Origin: Paroedura picta
Lineage: Eukaryota; Chordata; Lepidosauria; Squamata; Gekkonidae
Reading direction: 5' to 3'
Length of the DNA stretch: 64,000 nucleotides
Assembly: GCF_049243985.1 (NCBI RefSeq)
Contig: NC_135369.1
Coordinates: forward strand, 25,466,765 to 25,530,764
The notes beneath the pieces were generated by a model. It did no database searches, was not told the origin of the DNA, and was given only the letters and a program-made list of their open reading frames with translations. This document shows positions 1-25,100 of this stretch, in pieces (the stretch's first letter is position 1; each line of letters starts with the position of its first letter). Position numbers and translations under genes: made by a program.

Positions 1-194
1 GATTATCTACACGCAAGGGATTTTTGTGTGTATAGATTTCATCTACTTTCCAGCCTGGAAAATTCCTGGTGGTTTGGAGCCAATGAGCCAATGATGTAAA
101 CAGAGTATAAAATGATCAGAAACCATAGCAGTTACATTAAAACCTAATATGAAAGTATGAGAATACACGCAACATTGGCTGCTTTGACTTGGCA

Positions 195-290
195 AGAATC
201 TGTCACATGGTCTTGAACTTGGGGCCCTTTGTACAGAAAGCATGTGGTCCTACCACTGAGCCATGGCTCTCCATTTTGGAGACCTGTAGG
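195..290 (-). repeat. tRNA-derived SINE fragment, 'GGCTCAGTGGTAGAGC' family
   Basis: The minus strand reads like the head GCCATGGCTCAGTGGTAGGA found in the better copies at 44638 and 54573. Located in a CAPN1 intron. Truncated and diverged. Confidence 0.6.
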
Positions 291-420
291 TGGTAGAAAG
301 CTGGAATACAAATAACTTTGCTAAGTGCTTGAACTGAAAGCCCCACAAGGTGACGACCTCTGGGCCTCTTTCTGGTTCTTCTGAGTCTCCATCCCATCTC
401 TCTCTCTCTTTCTCCTTCAG

Positions 421-14652
<14,232 letters not shown>

Positions 14653-16134
14653 AGAAGACACCGAGCCAACCCTGCACGGCTGTCCGGCCTTCCTTCTTCT
14701 TGTTTCTTACCTGCAAGTGCCTTGCATCAGGACATGGTAGCTTCTCGCTTGATGCCACCTCTGCTTCCAGTAATGTTCCCCTTGCTTCCACCACGCACCT
14801 CCTAGTCTCATTTGCCTCACATGCCAGGAAGACTCTCTGGGCTCTCACCGTTGTGCCTGGTCACATGTGACTTCAGAAGCCTTTCAAGTTCACCACCTCC
14901 TGAAAAGCCACCTGTTGCTTTGGATAATCTGTAGCGGCAGCCTTTGGCAAGAACAGTGTGGTGCCAAAGGTGCAGAGGAGCCTTATTGCTTAATCCGCAG
15001 GTTTGTTGTCTTTAAAAGGAGTCTATCACAGTGCCAACGGGATTGATGCCAACTCTAGGCAAGACTTGCGAGCACTGTGCAAGGCAGTGCATGCTGGGAA
15101 AACGCTGGCCTCCACTGGCCAATCTTTCTGTGGACTTCTTTTGTGCTTTTTTCCTGACGTCATGGTCTGGCTGGACTTCCATAATTTCTGTGTTCCTGAG
15201 ACGTGTGTGAAGAAAGGGGCAAATCATAGCCAAAGAAGCATCATTTTTAATGTGTGGGACTCTCGAGCATATGTCTTAAAACACTCCTCTGCCAAACTGG
15301 TCACCAACATACACTTCTCTCTGTCCTTACAAAGATGGGTGCAAGTCTTCCACCATGTTCCTAGATGCTTCACTATGTTCCCTGTTGGTAACCGTAGCAA
15401 GCTGGCTCATGCCAACTCTATAATTACAGCCATGCATGCTGGGAATGCTCCATTGGCCTAACTTTCTGAAGACTTTTGCAATTCTTCTATTATCTATCTT
15501 TATCCCACTCATCCTTCAAATAATTCAGGGCATTATACATGGTATTCCCTTTCTTTCACTGTTGCAACTATCCTATGAGTTAAAGTTAGGCTGAAAGAAA
15601 TTGGCAAGCCCAAGGTCACCCAGGCCCTTGGCATTGTACCAAATTGGTTCCCCCTCTTAGGCCTACTAAATTCTGAACCCTCATGTCAATGCCAAGGACT
15701 TTTTTCTTCCGGTGCCAGAGTCATTTTCTTTTCATTGTACACAATTAGACTGCTAGTATATTGCCTGTTGACACACATTGGGGCTGTTTGAGACCTGAAG
15801 TCTGGCAAGGGAATATTTTCTTAAGAATAGGCCTTCTGCAAAGGGCCAGTCCTTTGTTCACAAAGTCTGAGCTATGGTGTATATAGTGCTTTCTCTGCCA
15901 GAGTCCACTTTGGGGTGAGGGGTGGGAGTCTTCAGGACTTTTCATGATCTGCTTGTTAATTTGTCACTCAAATGCCTCTGCAGATTCACTGGAATAATAT
16001 TCTGAGAGACCGGCTAAATCTTGTCTAGCCTTGTCTGTACCTTTCAAGGTTTGGGGTTTAACCACTAGCAAAAGATTCCTTTTTATTTGCTGTTCCCTGT
16101 ACCCCCAGAGTGTGGAAGATGCAGTCATATGAGT

Positions 16135-16262
16135 TGTTAGAACCATAGAGTTGGAAGGGACCTCCAGTGTCATCTTGTCCAACCCCCTGCAGAATGCAGG
16201 AACTCACAACTACCTGCCCATACAGAGTGACCCCAATTTCATGCCCAAGTATTGTGGGATCA
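16135..16262 (-). repeat. CR1 LINE 3' fragment, reverse
   Basis: AACCATAGAGTTGGAAGGGA and ACTACCTGCCCATACAG match the CR1-type 3' text seen at 57848 and 59780. Confidence 0.7.
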
Positions 16263-16267
16263 TAGTT

Positions 16268-16560
16268 GGCAATAAGAACATAACTAGATTTTGCTAGTTG
16301 AGACCAGTGGTCCACCTAGCCCAGCATTCTGTTTCACACAGTTGCCAAACAGTTGCCCTGGAGGGCGTAGAGGCCCAAGGCCTTTCCCTTCTACTGCCTC
16401 CCAGCAATAGAGGTTTGCTGCCACTCTAGATGGAGGCTCCTTTCAGTCACCATGGCTACTGAAGGTTTGCAGCCATTGTAGATGGAGGTTCCCTTCATTA
16501 ACCATAGCTAGTAGCCACAGTACATCCTCTCTTAGCAGCAAAGGAGGTTTTTAACTGGGT
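16268..16560 (-). repeat. Old dispersed repeat ('GACCAGTGGTCCACCTAGCC' type)
   Basis: Related to 760-910 in the other orientation. It has internal near-repeats (AGATGGAGGCTCC / AGATGGAGGTTCC). Unclassified. Confidence 0.45.
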
Positions 16561-17409
16561 TGTATCGGCTGCCAGGTGTTTGCCATCTTTGGTTAATGGG
16601 CCCAAGGAAGAGGCCACAAAAAATTAAAAGGGATTAGGTGTACAATGATCAGTGAACCTATTTTAGCCGCTAGAGAAGTTACAAGAAGTAGAAGACACTC
16701 CATGTTATTTGGTTAGTATTCAATGTACCACAGAACTGTTTGGTATCATGTCACTTCCTGTGTATTTTTCTGGAAGCTTTTGAAGCTGTCTCAGTGCTTG
16801 ATCATCCCTCACTTGAGCCTCAAAGTGCAGCCTTTTTTCTTCTCACAACACCCAGATGGGAAGTTGAACGGCTGCAGCAGGTTGAGTCTTGGTTGCCTGT
16901 TCTTACACTTTACCCCCTCCCAAAAAAAAAGCTTTCAAGGGGGGCTGGAATACCTTCTTTTCCTTTCTGAGGCTTGTTTCTTTGTTCCCTAAGTGTGCTG
17001 CAAAAGGAGACACTGGTGGTGGGTTTGCTTCAGCAATATTGTAAGGAGAGTTCCATATCAGGGATTGTGTTTTATGCACTTCTGGTGTAACTGGGTACTA
17101 CTGGTTTTGGGTTTTTTTGTCCCTCCCCCTTTTTATTTGTATTAAAAATGATTGCCAAAATAATAAAAGTGCTGTTATTAAAGCTTAGAATTGTCCCTCT
17201 TGATTTCGGGTTTTTTTCCAACTTTTAGCTGTGGCCCCCACAGTTCACTGTGGGGACCTGAACATGGTGCTTGTCTCTTAAAAAGCATAATGCTGCTGGT
17301 ATACTTTTCAGTTGGATCCTCCATGGATCATTTTGCCTTTTTGCTGTAGCAGGTGGGAGAGAAAATGATAAGAGAAGTAGAGCAGGAAGCACTTGGCTCC
17401 AAGCTAGAG

Positions 17410-18000
17410 TTTTTAAAATTTATTTTAATAATATTTATATACCGCCCACCCTGAAGGCTCAGGGTGGTTCACATAAAACAGAAACAATACAGATAACATT
17501 GATTAACAATAATGAAGTGATTACAACAAGCAACATGGAACAGTAGAAAAATATGGAACATTAAATTAACTCATACTGATAGCTCAGTGAGTTGGGCAGA
17601 ATTATGGTGGGTGCCATAGGAGGGGGCTCAGGAGGAGGGCCCCTGGGAAGAGGTGGTACAGGTTGACCTCAACCAAATGCCTGGCGGAAGAGCTCCCTTT
17701 TGCAGGCTCTGTGGAACTGTTCCAAGTTCCGTCAGGGCCCTGATTTCCTCTGGGAAATTTCCTCGTTCCACCAGGTGGGTGGTCAAGCGGGCTTCCGTGC
17801 TTTTATTTATTTATTTATTGAATTTTTTTACCGCCCTCCCATAAGGCTCAGGGTGGTTTACATAAAATGTCATGAATATACATAGAAACCTCCTAGTGAC
17901 AGTAACATAACAGTGGTTCCAAAATTGAACATAAAAAATTATAACAAAATACTATAACAGATTCACAGTGTTAACTGGTAGATCCCTCTGGCTGTCTTTC
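17410..18000 (-). repeat. Two L2-type LINE 3' ends, reverse
   Basis: ATACCGCCCACCCTGAAGGC (from about 17438) and TTACCGCCCTCCCATAAGGC (from about 17829) are the reverse of the usual L2-type 3' end, with AT-rich tails. Two adjacent insertions. Confidence 0.65.
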
Positions 18001-18472
18001 TGTCCTGCCCCCCCCCCACATACACACCCCAGATCTGTCTGTGCTTCTGCTGCTTTAGTCTCAGTAGCGAGCTCCTAACCAAGAGATAACTTTATTGTAA
18101 CCATCAAGTTATATTAAGAAGCAACCGTGAACTACTAGCAAGAGCCAAACTGAACCGGAAAGAGAAGCTGTTGTTGCTAAGAGGCTGAATTTCAGCGCTT
18201 CTTTTTATGGCAAGCAAAGAAAGCCAGCACCCTTACAGTCCCCTTCCACATGGTTCTGTAATATTAGTCCCATTGCTGTCCTCTGAATTTTATTCTTCTT
18301 CCAGTAGTGATGGACAACCCTATTAGTCCTATTCCCAACTAGAGATGTCAGGGCCTAAAGACTGTTTGGGGATCTACAACCTTTCAGAGCCCTACCCAAA
18401 ATCCATGGGTAAGATTTGCAAAAAAACCCTGAGATACCAGATTCAGGGAGCAATGAACTTGATCTGGTTTAT

Positions 18473-18600
18473 TATTCCAATTATTATTATTATTATTGTA
18501 TTTATACCCCGCCTCCCCCCGAAGGCTCGAGGCGGCTTACATAACCCCGTCCCCTAAAAACCATAAAATAACAATAAGATCCAATAAATTTACAATAGTG
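18473..18600 (-). repeat. L2-type LINE 3' end, reverse
   Basis: ATACCCCGCCTCCCCCCGAA and GAGGCGGCTTACATAA after a short (TAT)n run. The following 18600-19100 holds nothing I can identify. Confidence 0.6.
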
Positions 18601-19104
18601 GCAACAACGATGGCTTAATCTTACTCATTTAGTCTCCGATTATCACCCAAGTGTCAGAATTTATATAGTCTATTTGAACTAGTTTTAAAGAAGGGGCCAA
18701 CATGAGTTTGTCCAGAAGGAAACCACACTGCTGGCATTGAACATCTACCTAAACCCAATCAGGCTACTTATCCAGGAATAATGCCGAAGGAGGAAACAGC
18801 CTCTAAAGTGAATGAGCTTTTCATTGGACTGATGCAACCTATAAAAAACTTAATAGTCTTCCAGACATTGACCAATGTTATTCTTCTCAAATGGCACTCG
18901 GATTATCCCAATGAAAGTACAGGTTGCTGAGTTCAAAACAAATCCACTATTGTTGTGCTATTCTGGTAAACTATGTATTCTACAGCTATAACCTATAATC
19001 ATGGCAGCTTGTTCCCTGTACGTAGTAAATGTAGACTTCAAAAACTGCACAATGCTAGTGTGTTATTTCCTCTAACTTTAGAAGGTGAGATGGTTGAGCT
19101 TGCC

Positions 19105-19300
19105 AGTTCTAGGTTGGGAAATTACTGGAGATTTGAGGGTGGAGCCTTTGGAGGTGGAGAGATGGGGTTTGGAGAGGGGAGGGGCTTCAACAGAGTCCCA
19201 CCTCCAAAACTCTATAGAGTAGCTTCCAAAGCTGCCATTTTCTTCAGAGGAACTGATCTCTGTAGTCTGGAAAGCAGTAATTCTGTGAGGTCTCTAGGCT
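19105..19300 (+). repeat. Unclassified interspersed repeat, sense copy
   Basis: CTAGGTTGGGAAATTACTGG and GCTGCCATTTTCTTCAGAGG mirror the reverse copies at 6720 and 26340. The stretch 19300-19820 has nothing identifiable. Confidence 0.5.
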
Positions 19301-19825
19301 CTTCCTGGAAGTTTGAGAAAATCCTGTGAGAGGCAAACAATAGGAAAAATGTAGATTGTAATGTAGTTTAGTCTGGCCCAAGAGTCTTTAGAGAAATACA
19401 AGTGTGTTCACTCTAGCAAATCCTTCTAAAATAAGCTTTAATAGCTACCAATTAAAGCGTGGTGACAGTTGAGCCATAGGATGACCGAGAGTTGGACTCG
19501 ACTGAATGGCTAACGTCACCCTCATCAAAGCTATTTTCAGGAAATATTCCTTCAGAAAAGATTTCATCACGTCAGAAGAGTTGAACTAGAGACGATGCTT
19601 CCCTTCCCTCTACCTTAGCCTCATCTTAGCCTGTTCATGCCGTAGGAGGCAACTCCATAGAGAACGGGAATCACTCTGCATATATCCCGAAGCAGGTCCA
19701 TCTTTTACAGCATGTTTCAGGGCAACAGCCTAGTAACAGAAGTGCTACATGCTGGTAACAACGGAATGGATTGCTACAGCAACCCATTGTTATTCAGTGG
19801 TATAAAAATTAGTTGATTTACCATT

Positions 19826-20109
19826 AAAGGTAAAGGTATCCCCTGTGCAAGCACCGAGTCATGTCTGACCCTTGGGGTGACGCCCTCTAGCGTTTTCATG
19901 GCAGACTCAATTCGGGGTGGTTTGCCAGTGCCTTCCCCAGTCATTACCGTTTACCCCCCAGCAAGCTGGGTACTCATTTTCCCGACCTCGGAAGGATGGA
20001 AGGCTGAGTCAAGCTTGAGCCGGCTGCTGGGATCGAACTCCAGCCTCATGGGCAGACCTTTCAGACTGCATTTCTGCTGCATTACCACTCTGCGCCACAA
20101 GAGGCTCTG
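19826..20109 (-). mobile_element. Bov-B-tailed tRNA SINE (Sauria-SINE type), copy 2
   Basis: Minus-strand insertion with ACCTTT-type tail. Perfect 12-bp duplication TGATTTACCATT at 19814-19825 and 20110-20121. Intergenic. Confidence 0.8.
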
Positions 20110-20204
20110 TGATTTACCATTGTGATTTACCATTGGAATGGCTCAAATTGCCTTCTCCTTGGATTCTTAACACTGTACAGTAAAAATTGCATCTTTTGTG
20201 ACAA

Positions 20205-20515
20205 GACTTACAAAGAGCACCCTGTGAATGTGCTGTAAGTGACAGTCAATTTATGATGACCCTGTAAGGTTTTCAAGGCAAGAGACATTCAGAGGCGGAT
20301 TGCCTTTGCCTACCTCTTGGTAGGAACTCTGGACTTCCTTGGGGGTTTCCATTCCATTCCATCCCTGAGCCTCCGGGGAGGGCGGTATATAAAAATAATA
20401 AATTATTAAATAAATGATAAAATAAATAAGTACTAATCAGGACTGACCCTGCTTAATTTACAAGATCTGATGAGGCTGAGCTAGCCTGGGCCAACCAGGT
20501 CAGAGCAAAGAGCAA
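20205..20515 (-). repeat. 5S rRNA-derived SINE, reverse, interrupted by a LINE tail
   Basis: The right part (TACTAATCAGGACTGACCCT, CTTAATTTACAAGATCTGAT) is the complement of the 5S rRNA internal promoter region. The left part is TTATGATGACCCTGTAAGGT. An L2-like 3' end (GCCTCCGGGGAGGGCGGTAT) with AT tail splits it at about 20350-20430. Confidence 0.65.
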
Positions 20516-21243
20516 AGAGTATCCTAGGAAGTTCAAATTAAGATAGGGAGGCATTCCTAATATTCTCAGAATTCAAAATGGTGACACTTTTTCTAGCTAG
20601 TTGGGATAGATTAAGCTGTAAATAATGCAGCGTCTCTGGTTCTGTAGGTTTGGTTTATATTTTCTTTATACCAGCACAAAAAGGACTAATTACAGAGTAA
20701 GTTAGTTGTATGTATTAGTTAAATTAATGTTTTCGTGGTTGGTTCAGTCAAGTGGGCCCCCCCTTCCAGCAGTGCTCTGGGGCAACCTCTTCTTAGATCC
20801 AGGGACCTCAGTTTGATATTAAACAAAAGTTTTCATCCAAGCCTCTGGCAGCCATGTCAGACAAAGGCTTCTAGGGAAGGATAATACTGGAGTCCCTGTG
20901 GGGAAATCTGTTTGGTGGATATCAACTGCATTAAAAGTTAAAAAGGGGGGGAAATAGAAGCTGTCATAACAAATTTGGTCCCGCAGCATTGATAGGCAAT
21001 AGCTGAATCCTAATGAACCAACTTGAGCAAACTGCTAAAGAACTGTGAAGATTACCCCCACCCCAACAGCTAGCCTGCTTTGAAACCCTTCTCCATGACC
21101 ATACACGGTTCTTAGTCTCTGCAAAATGCCTTATAATTTCCTTTTAATGAATGGTTTGTATTCCAATAACAAGCAATCAAATAAAGGTTTCCCACGGTTA
21201 GTGAACACCTGCTGCTTACATAATCCCCTATAGTTCCTTTGGG

Positions 21244-21533
21244 AGAGCCAGTTTGGTGTAGTGGTTAGGAGTGCGGACTTGTAATCTGGCATGCCAGGTT
21301 CGATTCTGCGCTCCCCCACATGCAACCAGCTGGGTGACCTTGGGCTCGCCACGGCGCTGATAAAACTGTTCTGACCGGGCAGTGATATCAGTGCTCTCTC
21401 AGCCTCACCCACCCCACAGGGTGTCTGTTGTGGGGAGAGGAATGGGAAGGCGACTGTAAGCCGCTTTGAGCCTCCTTCAGGTAGGGAAAAGCGGCATATA
21501 AGAACCAACTCTTCTTCTTCTTCTTCTTCTTCT
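21244..21533 (+). repeat. tRNA SINE family A, full length
   Basis: Complete head, B box GGTTCGATTC, body and (CTT)n tail, about 600 bases before the SLC22A20 start. Between it and the start (21534-22144) I see no other repeat and no clear TATA box. Confidence 0.85.
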
Positions 21534-22144
21534 AGCCTGTGAAAAGACCAACCGTGCAGGAGAGATCAAGACATCTGGGCCTATTTCTACAGAATGCAGA
21601 GACACTATCCAATAATCTGGGCCCTCTTTTCTCCCAGTTTACTACAATGATAAGGTGTTGCAAGTAGATTCTTGTACTTCAGAAAACCTGCTTAATTCCA
21701 GTAATTTTTGTTCCTAGTTGCATGGCCCAAGGCTTGCTTGATTATGAATCTGTATAATTCGACCTAGCCCTTCCTACCCTTATTTCTCTTGCCAGAAGCA
21801 CAACTGAGGATTTCTAGAAAGGAAGCAGTGTCTAGAAAGGAAGCATTGAGTTCAGCAAATTGCTATTTAGTACTATTGCCTTCCAACCTAGTTTTTTACA
21901 TTTCTGACTGGAACTTGAAAAGATGATCAGTGTTTTTAATGCTGATCACAAACAGCATTATTTTCTAGATCCTTAGACCTGTTAGTAGATCAAACAGCTA
22001 GCAAAGATTCTTGGATTTGTCTGGGATTTCGTACTGAAGATCTTTACAACTGACTGGGTCCAACAGAGAAGAAAGTTCAGGAGAGAGGGAGGATCGGTCT
22101 ACCGTATTCAGCCGAGCATTGTTCAGCAGTCCACGTCTTCCAGC

Positions 22145-25100
22145 ATGGCGTTCAATGACGTCTTGGAGTCCATTGGGGGAGTCGGCCGTTTTCAAATCTC
22201 CCAAGTCATCTTTCTGGTGATCCCCGTCTGCCTTATTGCTTGCCACAACTTCCTCCAAAACTTCACCGCTGCCGTTCCAGACTACCACTGTAAACCTTCG
22301 ATTCAGAGCAACCAGACCTTTCTCTCCAACATTACTGCGGAAGAGGGAACCCTGCTAAAGGCATTCATCCCCATGGGCCGCAATCAGAAGCCAGAGAAAT
22401 GTCTTCAGTTTGCCACGATTCAGTGGCACCTTCTAAATCCAAACGCCACCGTCACGGAGAATGTCACAGAGAGGCATACCCAGCCCTGCGTTGGTGGTTG
22501 GGAGTACGACACTACTGTTTTTGAATCGACCATTGTCTCCGAGGTAAGCTTTTCTGTTTTCAATGATAAATACAAATGCATAGCTGCGGGAGCAGCCTCA
22601 AGCAAGTTTACTCAGAAGTAAGTCCCATGTTATTCAATAGAACTTATTCCCAGGAAAGTGTGTTTAGCATTGCAACTGTTGTGTATTGGTTTTAACTTGT
22701 CGCTGCGTACCTGTGACTGTTGATGTTTTATTAGCTGCCTTGAATCTGAGGAGACAAGGCAGGGTATAGATATTTAAGTAAATTACTATGAAGGCAATTT
22801 TAAATACTGAATTTTACATCCTTTATTATTAAAAATTTAAACCTTGATATTCACCTGGTACCTAGAATATGCCTGGCAAGCTAGTAACAGCAGGATTAAC
22901 CAAGGCCTGCGGACTTCTAATCTGGTGAGCAGGGTTTGGTTCCACACTTCTCCACATGCAGCCAGCTGGGTGACCTTGGGCTCGCCACAGCTCTGATAAA
23001 GCTGTTCTGACTGAGCAGTGATATCAGGGCTCTCTCAGCCTCACCCACCCCACAGGGTGTCTGTTGTGGGGAGAGGAAAGGGAAGGCGACTGTAAGCCAC
23101 TTTGAGACGCCTTCTGGTAGAGAAAAGCGGCATAGAAGAACCAACTCTTCTTCTGTTATGCACCCCATCCATTTTAGACTCCTAGTGTCCTGAGCTCCCC
23201 AGTTCACTCTTTCACTACTTCCCCCAATCCTCCACTAAACCATCACAGCTGTGAAGAGCAGTGATATCAGGGCTCTCTCAGCCTCACTTACAGGGTGTCT
23301 GTTGTGGGGAGATGGAAGGGAAATGTAAGCCACTTTGAGACGCCTTCTGGTAGAGAAAAGCGGCATATAAGAACCAACTCTTCCTCTTCTACCTCATAGT
23401 TAGTTTGTTGTGGGGAGAGGAAAGGGAAGGCAATTGTAAGCAGCTTTGAGACTCATTTTGGTCCTTCTTCTCCTTCTCCTTCTCCTCTTCCTCAGATAAT
23501 GTTACTGCCTTCGTGATAATTTTCTCTGGTTAGATTTCCTGACGTTATCATTATCATTATTAGTAGTACTAGTAGTAGTTTTAGTAGCAGTAATAATTAC
23601 ATTTATTATTATTAAATTTCTATGTCGCTCCTCCCCAACGGTTTTAGTTGCCAATCCTTTAGACCAGTGGTTCTCAACCTTCCTAATGCCGCAACCCTTT
23701 AATACAGTTCCTCATGTTGGGGTGACCCCCAACCATAAAACTATGCAAATGTTCTTTCACAGAAATTAAACCAAAACTGACCAATGGTGTGAAGATGCAT
23801 TGTTCATGATTGGATATAAATTGTTTTTCCCCCAGGGTTTCTCAGTTCAGTTCTGCCTCTTGTGCCACCATGCCGATCTTGCTCTTTTCTGCTGCTCCGG
23901 ACAGATGAACTCTCTATCTTGATCTACCCCGCAAGGCTGTTGTGTGGATGGTGCCCTCCTGGCCAAGCTGCTTGCCCTGCCATGACCCCTGTGAAAGGGT
24001 CGTTTGACCCCCAAAGAGGTCCCGCCCCTCAGGTGGAGAACCACTGCCTTAGAGACATGAGGGAGCACTGATGTAACCAAAATGTGCCACCACAATCAAT
24101 TACAAGGCTGCAATCTGGCTGCACCCATAACACCATAGTTCTTTGCAAAAGGGGGGCCTCTATTTTCATTCCATTCTCATGGGGTGACTATTGCTTTCTC
24201 CATGCAGAAAGTGTTGACATCCATACCGGACTGCTAAAGCACAGTTTATAAATGTGGTCTCCCTCTAGAACACCTCTCAGCTATGAAGCCAGGTTGTCTT
24301 GGAAATAAGATAGTTTTGCCCAGGCTACATTGTAGGAAGAATTGCTCTGGGGATAAAATGGCTCTTGTTTTCTAACTCTTTCCCTTCTCCCTTCTAGTGG
24401 GACTTAGTGTGTGACTTGCAGATGCTGAGAGATTTGGCTCAGTCCATCTATATGGCTGGAGTGCTGGCCGGAGCTGTGGTGTTTGGCGCTTTATCCGACA
24501 GGTAGGTTGACTCTCCCCCAGAAGCGTTAGCAGGCTGCCTGAAAGCTGTGATGAAATGGCTCAAGCAGAGTCGTCTGAAGCTCAACCCTGCAAAGATGGA
24601 GGTCCTGTGGCTGGGTAGGAAGGGCTCATGGGAGGAAGCACGTCTGCCCACCCTGGACGGTGTGCAGCTCTCAGAAATGCACTCCGCCAGGAACCTGGGT
24701 GTGATCCTGGGTGTAAACTGCACGGAGCCTTTATTCCAATCCCAGATTGATTTAGTCCCTGCTCTCTACACAGAATGTGATTTCCTTTTTTTTTTTTTTT
24801 AATTCAGTTTTTATTATTATTTGTTCTTATAAAAAGCATTTACAGAAAAGCAAAGAACAAAAACAGAAAAGCAAAAGACAAAAAAAAAAAAGTGACCAGC
24901 TGATAGGTGTCATCAATACACGTATATCATACTTGATGTAGTCTGATATTATCTTAAGAGATATATAGTTAGTTCCCATTACATATTGGTCCTACTCTAA
25001 CAGTTACTGCTGTCTTTCAGAATGTGATTTCCGTTTGGATTTGGGGCGATTTAAAATTTCCTTCTGCAGCAAGAAGGATTGATCCGGAGTGACCCTACCT

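Larger units (their letters stand above)
14653..17190 (+). other. CAPN1: Candidate CAPN1 3' UTR with AATAAA at 17162-17167
   Basis: After the CAPN1 stop, the first AATAAA I find is at 17162-17167, followed by a T-rich stretch, so the 3' UTR could be about 2.5 kb. That is longer than I recall for human CAPN1, and an earlier weaker signal (for example ATTAAA near 16624) is possible. The stretch holds no coding gene. It contains a CR1 fragment (16135-16262), an older dispersed repeat (16268-16560) and two loosely similar segments near 15048-15145 and 15410-15490. Confidence 0.4.

Noticed and set aside
21244-21310. tRNA gene
   Set aside because: A and B boxes are present, but the cloverleaf is incomplete and the segment is the head of a SINE present many times.
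24548-24802. Extra exon after SLC22A20 exon 2
   Set aside because: The frame encodes a LINE reverse-transcriptase fragment, and exon 2 joins cleanly to 25164.
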